A program made the position numbers and the translations under genes. The notes below the pieces were generated by a model. The model searched no databases. It saw only the letters and a list, made by a program, of their open reading frames with translations, and was not told the origin of the DNA. Positions 21,831 to 30,286 of a DNA stretch of 64,000 nucleotides are shown piece by piece. Within the stretch, counting starts at the first letter, position 1. Every line of letters starts with the position of its first letter. Source of the stretch: Actinomadura sp. NAK00032 (GTDB lineage: Bacteria > Actinomycetota > Actinomycetes > Streptosporangiales > Streptosporangiaceae); the NCBI RefSeq assembly GCF_013364275.1, contig NZ_CP054932.1:9114001-9178000 (forward strand), written 5' to 3'.

Positions 21831-23957
21831 TTGACCCGGGGCCGGTACCGATGGGCGCTGGCGGTGGTGGCCGTCAGCGCGTTCATGACCACCATGGACA
21901 ACACGGTGGTCTTCACGGCGCTGCCCACCATCATGGACGACCTCGACATGTCGTCCTCGGCCAAGGACTGGGTCGCCACCGGGTACATCCTGATGTTCTC
22001 CTGCCTGATGATCACGGGCGGGCGGCTCACCGACGTCTTCGGCTGCCGGCTGACGTTCACCACCGGCATGGTCGTGTTCACCGCCGCGTCCGCCGTGTGC
22101 GGCCTGGCGCAGACGTCCGAGGTGCTGATCCTCGCCCGCATCGTGCAGGGCGCCGGGGCCGCGCTCGCGCTGCCCGCCACGCAGGTCATGGTCACCGTCG
22201 GGCGTACCGACAAGCAGCGCTCGATCGGCAACATCATCTTCATCGGCGCCGCGTCCGGCGCCACCGCGCTCGGCCCCACCATCGGCGGGATCATCGTCCA
22301 GCACTGGCACTGGGGCTGGATCTTCCTGATCAACATCGTGCCCGGCATCCTGGTGATCCTGCTCGGCCTCGTCACCCTCACCGGCAAGGGCGAGAACACG
22401 CACTCCCGGATCGACCTGCCCGGCGTGCTGATCTCCGCGACGATGCTGTTCGCCTTCATCTACGCGCTGGAGGTCGGCAACAAGCGCGGCTGGGGCGACC
22501 CGTCCGTGCTCAGCGTCTTCGCCCTCGGCGTGATCGCGCTGGTCTGCTTCGTCGTGGTGGAGAACTGGGCCCCCGACCCGATGATCGACCTGCGGTTCTT
22601 CCGCAACCGGGTGTTCACCGGCGGGCTGCTGTCGCAGATGCTCTACGGCATCGGCTTCAACGGCATGATGTTCTACTCGCAGCCGTTCCTGCAGCGCTTC
22701 CTCGGCTTCTCGCCGCCCGAGGCGGGCCTGGTCATGCTGCCGCCCGCCATCGCGATCATCCTGCTGACCCCGCTGGCGTTCCTGATGGCCGCCAAGGTCG
22801 GCCCGCGCCCGGCGATCGGCGTCGGGATGGCCCTGATGGGCCTCGGCATGGTGCTGTTCTCCATGCTCCGGGTCGGCGACGGCTACGCCGACCTGATGCC
22901 CGGCGTCATGCTCGTCGGCGTCGGCGCCGCGCTCGGCATGCCGCTGGTGATGTACGTGCTCAAGGCCGTCCCGGAGAAGCGGGCCGGGGTCGCGAGCGGC
23001 GTCATCAACGTGATCCGCGAGGCGTCCGGCGCGTTCGGCATCGCGATCGTCGGGCTGCTCGTCCACCACGTCCCGGACCCGGGCGCGAGCGCCGCCGAGC
23101 TGGAGACGTTCCGCGCGGGCACCTCCTCCGGGCTCATCCTCGGCGCCGTGCTCGTCCTCATCGGCGGCCTGATCAGCGGGATCACGCTGCCCAGCCGGCA
23201 CGGCTGGCTCGGCCCGAAGCACGGCAAGACCTCGCCGGTCATCCCCGACACCCCGAAGTTCGACCCGTCCGCGACGCCGCGCGACCCGATCCCGGCCCTG
23301 GTCGGGCCCGCGCCCGACCCGCCCGACCCGCTCGCGGCGCCCCTCGCCGAGCCCCTCGCGGAGCCCGTGGCCGTCGCGACCGCCGCGCCGCCCGGCGCGC
23401 CCCTCCCGCTACCCCTCACCTGGGAGGACGACCCCATGCCGGACGATCCCATGCCGGACGATCCCGTCCCCGCCCCCACCCCGACGCCCGGCCCCCACTG
23501 GTGGACCGACGCCGCCTCCGAGCCCCTCGGCGACGCCCGGGAGGACGACCGGCCCGACATTCCGACGCCCTGGCCCGCACCGCCCGGCGAGGCCCCGCCG
23601 GCCGCCGCGACGCCGCCCCCCTCTCCCGTCCCGCCGCCCGCGTCCGCCGCGGCGGCGAACGCGTGGGAGGACTGGCCGGGCGGGGAGGCCGCCCGTCCCA
23701 CCGCCCCCATCCCGGCGGTCCCGCCGCAGGCCGGCGAGGGGGCGTCCGCGTCCGCCGACCTCGGCGCGGCACCGGCGGTGTGGCGGGTGCGCGGCGGCGG
23801 CCCGGCCGAGCCCGCCGCCGAAACCGGCGAAACCGCCGAGGCCGTGGACGCCGAGGAGCGCCCGGCGCCGCCCGAGGGCTGGTACGAACCGTACGTCCCG
23901 GAGGAGGAGGGCCCGGCGGAGGATCCGCAGGCCGTCCCGCGCAGCGACGCCTGGTAG
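21831..23957 (+). CDS. DHA2-type (14-TM) MFS exporter with long Pro-rich C-terminal tail
   Basis: A 708-residue permease. The only usable start in frame is TTG 21831, since a stop lies at 21777 and no ATG or GTG occurs between. Residues 8-465 form 14 helices with EmrB/QacA landmarks: TTMDNTVVFTALPTI in TM1, WVATGYILMF, GGRLTDVFGCR after TM2, and GGIIVQHWHWGWIFLIN in TM5. Residues about 470-708 form a hydrophilic tail rich in Pro, Ala, Asp and Glu, with 15-bp tandem repeats encoding DDPMP units, which is unusual for this family. It is cotranscribed with the glycosyltransferase and probably exports the lipid product or a precursor. Confidence 0.88.
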   Translation: MTRGRYRWALAVVAVSAFMTTMDNTVVFTALPTIMDDLDMSSSAKDWVATGYILMFSCLMITGGRLTDVFGCRLTFTTGMVVFTAASAVCGLAQTSEVLILARIVQGAGAALALPATQVMVTVGRTDKQRSIGNIIFIGAASGATALGPTIGGIIVQHWHWGWIFLINIVPGILVILLGLVTLTGKGENTHSRIDLPGVLISATMLFAFIYALEVGNKRGWGDPSVLSVFALGVIALVCFVVVENWAPDPMIDLRFFRNRVFTGGLLSQMLYGIGFNGMMFYSQPFLQRFLGFSPPEAGLVMLPPAIAIILLTPLAFLMAAKVGPRPAIGVGMALMGLGMVLFSMLRVGDGYADLMPGVMLVGVGAALGMPLVMYVLKAVPEKRAGVASGVINVIREASGAFGIAIVGLLVHHVPDPGASAAELETFRAGTSSGLILGAVLVLIGGLISGITLPSRHGWLGPKHGKTSPVIPDTPKFDPSATPRDPIPALVGPAPDPPDPLAAPLAEPLAEPVAVATAAPPGAPLPLPLTWEDDPMPDDPMPDDPVPAPTPTPGPHWWTDAASEPLGDAREDDRPDIPTPWPAPPGEAPPAAATPPPSPVPPPASAAAANAWEDWPGGEAARPTAPIPAVPPQAGEGASASADLGAAPAVWRVRGGGPAEPAAETGETAEAVDAEERPAPPEGWYEPYVPEEEGPAEDPQAVPRSDAW
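23427..23471 (+). repeat. 15-bp tandem repeat in the transporter tail
   Basis: Three units of GACGATCCCATGCCG (first and third with substitutions) encode DDPMP-DDPMP-DDPVP in the C-terminal tail. Confidence 0.8.
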
Positions 23958-23965
23958 GAGGCACC

Positions 23966-25195
23966 GTGAGCAGAATCGTGATCTTCGCGGCCGGGTCGCG
24001 CGGGGACATCCAGCCGTGCGTCGCGCTCGGCCGGGCGCTGCGGGCGCGCGGCGACGAGGTGCGGCTCGTGGCGAGCGCGCGGTACGCCCCGATGGCCGTC
24101 GCGGCGGGCCTGGAACTCGCGCCGCTGACCGCCGATCCGACCGAGATCCTGGAATCGGACGCCGGCCAGGAACTGCTCGCCGGCGGCCGGAATCCGGTGA
24201 AGTTCCTCGGCGGGTTCCGGCGCATCCTCGGCCCGATGGCGGAACGGCTGCTGGCCGAGTGTTCGGACGCCTGTAAGGACGCGGACCTCATCCTCGGGCC
24301 CACTCTCGGATTCCTTCCCCGCCATATCGGCGAGCATCTCGGCGTGCCATGGGCGCTGATTCATTTCCAGCCGAGCGAACCGACCGGCGCGTTCCCGCAT
24401 CCGTTCGTGCCGCAGGCGCGAATGCTCGGGCCGTGGGGGCGGCGCGCGAGTTTCCGGGCGGTCGACGAGATCGCCTGGCAGCTGTCGCGGCCGTTCATCA
24501 ACCCGTGGCGGGACGCCTCGCTCGGCCTGCCGAGGCTGCCGCTGCGCGGGCGGCGCCCGGACGGCCCGGTGCTGGCGTGCTTCAGCCCGGCGGTCGTGCC
24601 GCGGCCCGCCGACTGGGGCCCCGGCGTGCACCTCACCGGGTACTGGTTCCTCGACGAGCCCGAGTGGGAGCCGCCGGCGGAGCTGGCGGAGTTCCTCGCG
24701 GCCGGCCCGGCGCCCGTCTACGCCGGGTTCGGGAGCATGGTGCCGAAGGACGCCGCGATGACCGACCTGACCGTGCGGACGGCACTGAAGCTCGCCGGGG
24801 TGCGCGGCATCGTGCAGGGCGACCCGGCCAGTTCGGACGAGCACGTCCTGGCCGTCCGGGACGTCCCGCACGCGTGGCTGTTCCCGCGCATGGCGGCGGT
24901 CGTGCACCACGGCGGCGCCGGGACGACCGCGGCGGGGCTGCGGGCCGGCGTGCCGACCGTGGTGTGCCCGTTCTTCGGCGACCAGCCCTACTGGGGCGAG
25001 CGCGTCGCCGCGCTCGGCGCCGGGCCCCGGCCGCTGCCGTTCCGGGCGATGACGGTGCCGCGGCTCGCGGCCAAGATCCGCCGGGCCGTCCAGGACCCGG
25101 ACATCGCCGACCGCGCGGACGACCTCGGGCGGCGCATCCGCGCCGAGGACGGCGTCGGCCGCGCCCGCGAGATCATCGACACGCTGCTGCGCTGA
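23966..25195 (+). CDS. GT1-family glycosyltransferase (GT-B; mycobacterial glycolipid/sterol glycosyltransferase type)
   Basis: A 409-residue enzyme. GTG 23966 has AGGAGG just upstream and lies 8 nt after the transporter stop. The N-terminal Rossmann domain starts with RIVIFAAGSRGDIQPCVALG, the signature of the GT1 subgroup containing the mycobacterial glycopeptidolipid and phenolic-glycolipid transferases. The C-terminal donor-binding domain has VVHHGGAGTTAAGLRAGVPT followed by VVCPFFGDQPYWGERVAALG. It lacks a signal or membrane anchor, so it acts in the cytoplasm. It most likely attaches a sugar to the polyketide lipid before export, using its beta-hydroxyl or the alcohol released by the thioesterase; the donor sugar cannot be read from sequence. 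Confidence 0.9.
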   Translation: MSRIVIFAAGSRGDIQPCVALGRALRARGDEVRLVASARYAPMAVAAGLELAPLTADPTEILESDAGQELLAGGRNPVKFLGGFRRILGPMAERLLAECSDACKDADLILGPTLGFLPRHIGEHLGVPWALIHFQPSEPTGAFPHPFVPQARMLGPWGRRASFRAVDEIAWQLSRPFINPWRDASLGLPRLPLRGRRPDGPVLACFSPAVVPRPADWGPGVHLTGYWFLDEPEWEPPAELAEFLAAGPAPVYAGFGSMVPKDAAMTDLTVRTALKLAGVRGIVQGDPASSDEHVLAVRDVPHAWLFPRMAAVVHHGGAGTTAAGLRAGVPTVVCPFFGDQPYWGERVAALGAGPRPLPFRAMTVPRLAAKIRRAVQDPDIADRADDLGRRIRAEDGVGRAREIIDTLLR

Positions 25196-25211
25196 GCCCT
25201 GGCCCACTGTT

Positions 25212-27797
25212 TCAGCGGTCGTCGGCGGTGTCGCTCCAGCGCCAGCCCGACCCGTCCGGGGCGGGAGCGATCGCGCGCCTCGCGCGCGGCCGGTAGGGCG
25301 GCCTCGGCTGCGGCGGGCCGTCCGCCCAGGGCCGCCACGGCGCCCCGTTCGGCACGGGCGCCGGTGCGGGTGCGGGCGCGGGTACGGATGCGGGTGCGGG
25401 TGCGGGTGCGGGTTCGGCCTTCGCCTCCGCCCAGTTCATGGCGTAGGGGAAGGGCTGCTCGTCCGGCATGCGGGGCGGCGCGGCGGTCGCGCCCACCGGC
25501 ACGGCGGCGGTGTGCTCGCGCAGGTCCATGCGGGCGTGCAGCCCGGCGAGGAACGGCGGCAGCCACCAGTTCGCCGCGCCCATGAACCGCATCGTCGCCG
25601 GGACGAGCAGCGACCGGACGAGCGCCGCGTCCACCACGACCGCGACGAACATGCCGACGCCGATCAGCTTCACGACCGTGATGCCCGCCATGCTGAACGC
25701 GGCGACCACGACCAGGAACAGCAGCGCGGCGCTGGTGATGATGCCGCCGGTGTGCTGCATGCCGGACGCGACGGCGACGCGGTTGTCGTGCGTGAGGTCC
25801 CATTCCTCGCGGATGCGGCTGAGCAGGAAGACCTCGTAGTCCATCGACAGGCCGAACACGACCGCGAGGATGAGGATCATGCTGGTGGCCTCGACGCCGC
25901 CCGTCGGGGTGAAGTCCAGGACGCCGGCGAGATGCCCGTACTGGAAGCCCCACACGATCGCGCCGAACGAGGCGCCGATCGACAGGACGTTCATCACGAT
26001 CGCCTTCAGCGGCAGCACGATCGACCCGAAGAACATGAAGAGCAGGATGAACGTGGCGACCCCGACGAACAGCGCCATCTTCGGCAGCGTGCGCATCAGG
26101 CTCGACATCAGGTCCATCTGCGAGGCAGTGCTGCCGCCGACGTCGATGTGCATCGGGTAGCCGTCCTTGGACAGGCTCATCGCACGGATGTCCTTGACGA
26201 GGTCCTGGGCGTGCTGGTCCATCGGCTCGTACTTGTGCGTGACGGAGATGCGCACACCGCCGTACGCGCCCGAGTAGCCGGTGAACTGGGCCTCGGTGAC
26301 GCCGGGGAGCTTGCCCAGGCTCTGCCGGAACTCCTCCAGGTAGGGCGGGATGGGGTCGCCCTTCTTGGCGGGCTTCCAGTCGCGCGGGATGAGGTCGCCG
26401 GAGACGACCACGTCGATCGGCTCGGCCGACCCGTTCGGGAACTGCCGCTTGACCGTCTCGACGACGGCGCGGGTGGGGCTGTCCTTGGGCAGGACGCGCG
26501 CGTCCACGCTGCCGAACTGGACGTTCAGGAACGGCACGAACATCACGCCGAGTATGACGAGCACGACCGCGAAGTACGGCAGCGGATGCTTCATCACGCT
26601 GTGGCCCAGGCGGTACCAGAAGCCGCTCTCCGGGTCGCGCTGCGCGCGCTTGGCCGTGGGCCGCCGCCACGGCATCCGCCCGCCTTCGACACGCGTCCCC
26701 AGGAGTGCCAGGAGCGTCGGGAGGAGGACCGTGGCGCCGAATACGGCGACCATGACGGTGGCTATGCCGGCGAGGCCGATCGTCCGGAGGAACATCTGCG
26801 GGAAGAGCAGCAGGCCCGCGAGCGCAGCCGACACGGTGATGCCGCTGACCATGATGGTGCGGCCGGCGGTCGCCATGGTGGCGGCCAAGGCCGACTCCCG
26901 GATCGGCTTCAGTTCCGCCTTGTAGGCCGTCTTCACGGCCTTGCGCGCGGCCTTGTCCCGCTCCCGCTTCCACGGCTTGCCCGGAGGCAGCCCTTGCGCG
27001 GACATGCCTCTCTCGAGTTCCTCACGGAACCGGCTGATGATGAACAGCGAGTAGTCGATCGACAGGCCGACGCCCATCATCGTCACGACTTCCAGGGCGA
27101 ACGACGTCACGTCCGCCGCGTACGTCACCACATGCAGGACGGCCAGGCCGCCGACGGTCGAGAAGACCGCGATGACGATCGGCTGGAGCGCGGCGACGAG
27201 GGCGCCGAACAGGATCATCAGCAGGATCAGCAGCGGCAGCGCCGTGATCATCTCGGCCCGGACGATGTCGGTGACGACCTGCTGGCCGAACTCCTCGCCG
27301 AGCGGGATGCTGCCGCCGAGCTGGACGTCCAGCCCCGGCGCCGCCGCCAGCCGGTCCTTGACCGCGTGGTAGTTCTCCGACTTCACGGCGCCGGTCTTGC
27401 CGCGGATCTTCACCGCGACGAACGTCGAGCGCCGGTCGTGGGACGCGAAGGACTTCGCCGCGTCGCCGTCGAACGACCAGTAGGAGATGATCTCCTCGAC
27501 GTTCGCCTTCGGCAGCCGCGCCACCGTGCCGATGACGCTCGCCTCGTAGCGCGGGTCGTCCACCGTCATCGTGTCGCTCGTGTAGAGCACGAGCACGTCG
27601 GGGTTGGTGCTGCCGAAGTAGGTCGCGCCGAGCTTGGCGACGAGCGTCGAGGACGCGTCCGGGTCCTCGAAGCCGCCCTCCTTGAACTTGGCGAACACGC
27701 CGAGGCCCCAGCCGCCCGCGACCACGGTCGTCACCAGGATCAGCACGAGGCTGGTCCACCGTCGCCGGTGGATGAGCCGCCCCAGCCCCGAAAGCAT
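25212..27797 (-). CDS. MMPL/MmpL3-like RND lipid transporter with Ala-Pro tail
   Basis: An 861-residue transporter: TM1 at about 14-34, a periplasmic domain, TM2-6, a second periplasmic domain and TM8-12. Proton-relay Asp-Tyr pairs appear in LSIDYSLFIISRFREE and LSMDYEVFLLSRIREE. The SGFWYRLGHSVMKHP segment before TM7 and NWWLPPF after the last helix resemble MmpL3. A charged insert (about 275-315, KPWKRERDKAARKAVK) sits in a cytoplasmic loop, and residues 785-861 form an Ala-Pro repeat tail. AGGAGG lies 4 nt before ATG 27797. It follows the acyl-AMP ligase by 44 nt in the same operon and converges tail-to-tail on the glycosyltransferase with 16 nt between. Likely exports the lipid across the inner membrane. 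Confidence 0.92.
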   Translation of the reverse strand: MLSGLGRLIHRRRWTSLVLILVTTVVAGGWGLGVFAKFKEGGFEDPDASSTLVAKLGATYFGSTNPDVLVLYTSDTMTVDDPRYEASVIGTVARLPKANVEEIISYWSFDGDAAKSFASHDRRSTFVAVKIRGKTGAVKSENYHAVKDRLAAAPGLDVQLGGSIPLGEEFGQQVVTDIVRAEMITALPLLILLMILFGALVAALQPIVIAVFSTVGGLAVLHVVTYAADVTSFALEVVTMMGVGLSIDYSLFIISRFREELERGMSAQGLPPGKPWKRERDKAARKAVKTAYKAELKPIRESALAATMATAGRTIMVSGITVSAALAGLLLFPQMFLRTIGLAGIATVMVAVFGATVLLPTLLALLGTRVEGGRMPWRRPTAKRAQRDPESGFWYRLGHSVMKHPLPYFAVVLVILGVMFVPFLNVQFGSVDARVLPKDSPTRAVVETVKRQFPNGSAEPIDVVVSGDLIPRDWKPAKKGDPIPPYLEEFRQSLGKLPGVTEAQFTGYSGAYGGVRISVTHKYEPMDQHAQDLVKDIRAMSLSKDGYPMHIDVGGSTASQMDLMSSLMRTLPKMALFVGVATFILLFMFFGSIVLPLKAIVMNVLSIGASFGAIVWGFQYGHLAGVLDFTPTGGVEATSMILILAVVFGLSMDYEVFLLSRIREEWDLTHDNRVAVASGMQHTGGIITSAALLFLVVVAAFSMAGITVVKLIGVGMFVAVVVDAALVRSLLVPATMRFMGAANWWLPPFLAGLHARMDLREHTAAVPVGATAAPPRMPDEQPFPYAMNWAEAKAEPAPAPAPASVPAPAPAPAPVPNGAPWRPWADGPPQPRPPYRPRARRAIAPAPDGSGWRWSDTADDR
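25363..25418 (-). repeat. Hexanucleotide GGTGCG-type repeat encoding Ala-Pro tail
   Basis: About nine degenerate GGTGCG/GGCGCG/GGTACG units in a row encode the APAPAPA linker near the MMPL C-terminus. Such tracts are prone to length change. Confidence 0.75.
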
Positions 27798-27841
27798 GAT
27801 CCTCCTGTGTCACCGCGGCCGGCGGGCCGCCCGGGTCGAAG

Positions 27842-29626
27842 CTACTTGCGGGACGCCAGCCGCGCCGCCGTCGTCGGCAGCGCGCCGTCCAGGTAGCGCT
27901 GCCGCGTCGCCGCACGTGCGATCTTTCCGCTCGACGTGCGCGACACGCCACCCGGTTCGACCAACACGAAGTCGTGCACGCCCATCTCGTGCTCGATGTT
28001 GACGGCGCCGCGCACCGCCGCCTCGACCTCGTCCAGGTCGAGCCGGCCGAGCGGGACGCGGCGGTTGCGCTCGGCGACGACGACGAGCCGCTCGGTCTCC
28101 TCGCCGGTGAGCGCGAACGCGGCGACGTGGTCGGGGCGGACCGCGGCGTGCGCCTCCTGCGTGGTGACCTCGATGTCCTGCGGGTAGTGGTTGCGGCCGT
28201 CCACGATGATGAGGTCCTTGATGCGGCCGGTGACGTACAGCTCGCCCTCGTGGACGACACCGTAGTCGCCGGTCTTCATCCAGGGCCCGGCCGGGAGGCC
28301 GCCTGGCTCGCTCAGCTCGCCGCCGAAGGTGTCCTGGCTCCGCTCGGAGTTGCGCCAGTAGCCGAGGGCGGTGTTCGGGCCGTGCACCCAGATCTCGCCG
28401 ACCCTGCCGTCCGGCTGCTCGATCCGCGTCTCCGGATCGACGATCGCGACGAGCTGCCCGGAGGGGCCGCCGCACGACACCAGCTCGGACCCGCCCTCGC
28501 GCAGCCGCAGCTCGCCCTGCGTGAGCGCGTCCCGGTCCACCGAGATGACCTTCGGCGGGACGTCCTCGGCCGCCGCGGTGACGAACACCGTCGCCTCGGC
28601 GAGCCCGTAGCCGGGGGCCTGCGCGCCCGGCCGCAGCCCGGCCGGCGCCAGCGCGTCCGCGAACATCGACAGCGTGGACGGGCGGATCGGCTCGGCGCCG
28701 TTCAGGCAGGTCGTCAGCCCGGACAGGTCCAGCCCGGCGATCTTCTCCGGCCGCGCCGCCGTCGCGACGTACTCGAACGCGAAGTTCGGCCCCGCCGTGT
28801 AGACGTTCTTGCCCGGCCGCGACGCGATCAGCTGCAGCCAGCGCATCGGGTTCATGATGAACGACACCGGGTCGGTGTAGATGGCGTGGTCGCCGTGCAC
28901 CAGCGGCAGCGCCATCGTCGCGATGAGGCCCATGTCGTGGAACAGGGGCAGCCAGCTCACCAGCTCGGGGTCGGGCTTCTCGGGCGCCCACCCGGACCAC
29001 AGCTGCGCCGCGTTCGCCGTCACGTTCCCGTGCGTGATCTCGACCCCGGCCGGGCGCCGCGTCGACCCGGACGTGTACTGCAGGTACGCGAGGTCGTCGA
29101 AGCCGATGGGCTCGTCCTCCCACCGGTCGGCCAGCGCGAGGTCGACCTCCTCGGCGAACACGATCTCCTTGGGCCGCGGGACGTCGTGGTCGGCGAGGAA
29201 CTTCTCCACGTGCGGCAGCGCGTTGCGCGTCGTGACGATGACCGCGGGCTCGGCGTCGGCGTAGGCGCCGATCAGCCGGTCGGCGTGCCCGGGGAGGTCG
29301 GGCGAGAACAGCGGCACCGCGATGACGTGCGCGTACATCGCGCCGAGCATCGTCATCATGTACTCGAGGGTCTGCGGCAGCAGCAGCGCGGCCCGCTCGC
29401 CCGGCCCGGTGACCTGCCGCAGCGTCGCCGCCATCGCGCGCGCCCGGCGGTCCGTCTCGGCCCAGCCCACCGTGACGTGCGCGCCCGCCGGGTCGGCCGA
29501 GTAGTCGACGAAGGTGAAGGCCGGCGCGTCCGGCTTCTCCCTCGCCCACCGCGCGACCCGTTCGATCAGCGGGGTGCGGCCGGAGCCGCCGGGCAGCAGT
29601 TCGGGAAGCAGCGAGCCCAATGCCAT
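27842..29626 (-). CDS. Fatty acyl-AMP ligase (FAAL), FadD32-like
   Basis: A 594-residue adenylating enzyme. ATG 29626 has GGGAGAA upstream. The N-domain carries YLQYTSGSTRRPAG (185-190 core, ATP loop), SWLPLFHDMGL, the conserved GYGLAEATVF and TGDYG. The C-domain has GRIKDLIIVDGRNHYPQDIE and a final Lys in TSSGKIAR. The HYPQDIE hinge and the overall alignment match FadD32 and other FAALs rather than acyl-CoA ligases. FAALs activate a fatty acid as acyl-AMP and hand it to a carrier protein; here the N-terminal ACP of the PKS (Ser57) is the obvious acceptor. First gene of a leftward operon with the MMPL transporter. Confidence 0.93.
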   Translation of the reverse strand: MALGSLLPELLPGGSGRTPLIERVARWAREKPDAPAFTFVDYSADPAGAHVTVGWAETDRRARAMAATLRQVTGPGERAALLLPQTLEYMMTMLGAMYAHVIAVPLFSPDLPGHADRLIGAYADAEPAVIVTTRNALPHVEKFLADHDVPRPKEIVFAEEVDLALADRWEDEPIGFDDLAYLQYTSGSTRRPAGVEITHGNVTANAAQLWSGWAPEKPDPELVSWLPLFHDMGLIATMALPLVHGDHAIYTDPVSFIMNPMRWLQLIASRPGKNVYTAGPNFAFEYVATAARPEKIAGLDLSGLTTCLNGAEPIRPSTLSMFADALAPAGLRPGAQAPGYGLAEATVFVTAAAEDVPPKVISVDRDALTQGELRLREGGSELVSCGGPSGQLVAIVDPETRIEQPDGRVGEIWVHGPNTALGYWRNSERSQDTFGGELSEPGGLPAGPWMKTGDYGVVHEGELYVTGRIKDLIIVDGRNHYPQDIEVTTQEAHAAVRPDHVAAFALTGEETERLVVVAERNRRVPLGRLDLDEVEAAVRGAVNIEHEMGVHDFVLVEPGGVSRTSSGKIARAATRQRYLDGALPTTAARLASRK

Positions 29627-29766
29627 TGATCATTCTCCCGGGGGGACGGGCCGGACGGGGCCCTCGTGCGGACGGGCGGGCGCCATCGGCGGAGGTGCGT
29701 CGGCCGGGGCGCGCCCCCCGGCGACCGGCGATGATCGTCAAGCTACCGGATGGTAGTCAGCACGCG

Positions 29767-29819
29767 ATATTAGCTCCCGGCCACATTCGCCGAAGCCGGG
29801 TTTGTCACCCCCGTGACAA
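29767..29819 (-). promoter_or_regulatory. FAAL-MMPL promoter with shared operator copy B
   Basis: TTGTCA CCCCCG TGACAA at 29802-29819 has half-sites and spacer length identical to the site at 21650-21667. A perfect minus-strand -10, TAATAT (29772-29767), lies about 39 bp from the site's centre, nearly the same geometry as site A and its GATAGT. No good -35 is present, so the site could bind an activator; a repressor is also possible. Confidence 0.6.
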
Positions 29820-29874
29820 GCGGAAAACCCCTTTCACACCTGGGCGTTCGCCCGGTCACCGACCGTGCCCGCGG

Positions 29875-30123
29875 CTACGCCTCGCCGGAAAAGATCCGCT
29901 CCACGATGCCCCTGCGGTGCCGCCCCTGGTACGTCGTCTCCGGGTTGACCTCGTCCGGAAGCTCCGCGAGATACCGGCTCTCGGCGTCGATCAACTGCTC
30001 CAGTTCGCCGCGGTCGAGGAACACGCCCTTGCATCCGGGACATTCCTCGATCACCACGCCGTGGCGTTCATGGGTGTCGAGCTTCGACTCGCACTTCGGA
30101 CACTGCAGCGTCGTCTCTGACAT
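29875..30123 (-). CDS. TFIIB-type zinc-ribbon protein
   Basis: An 82-residue protein with a zf-TFIIB ribbon: CPKCESKLDTHERHGVVIEE then CPGCKGVFLDRGELEQL, four Cys as Zn ligands, followed by a short helical tail. ATG 30123 follows AGGGGAT. Such proteins are widespread in actinomycetes as stand-alone genes; the molecular role is unknown. It lies between the FAAL promoter region and the wall-protein gene and shows no sign of belonging to the lipid locus. Confidence 0.9.
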   Translation of the reverse strand: MSETTLQCPKCESKLDTHERHGVVIEECPGCKGVFLDRGELEQLIDAESRYLAELPDEVNPETTYQGRHRRGIVERIFSGEA

Positions 30124-30286
30124 ACCGGATCCCCTGTCCGTAACGACGGCTTTACTGTCAAGCGGTCAGCCTACTGACACGGCGCCCGTTTCGGTATGGT
30201 CCGCCATTCGATCCGGCTGCCCGAAGGCGGCGCGCCCCCGTTCGCGTCGCCATTCGGCCGCCCGGCCGCGTCACCCGGCAGGCGCG

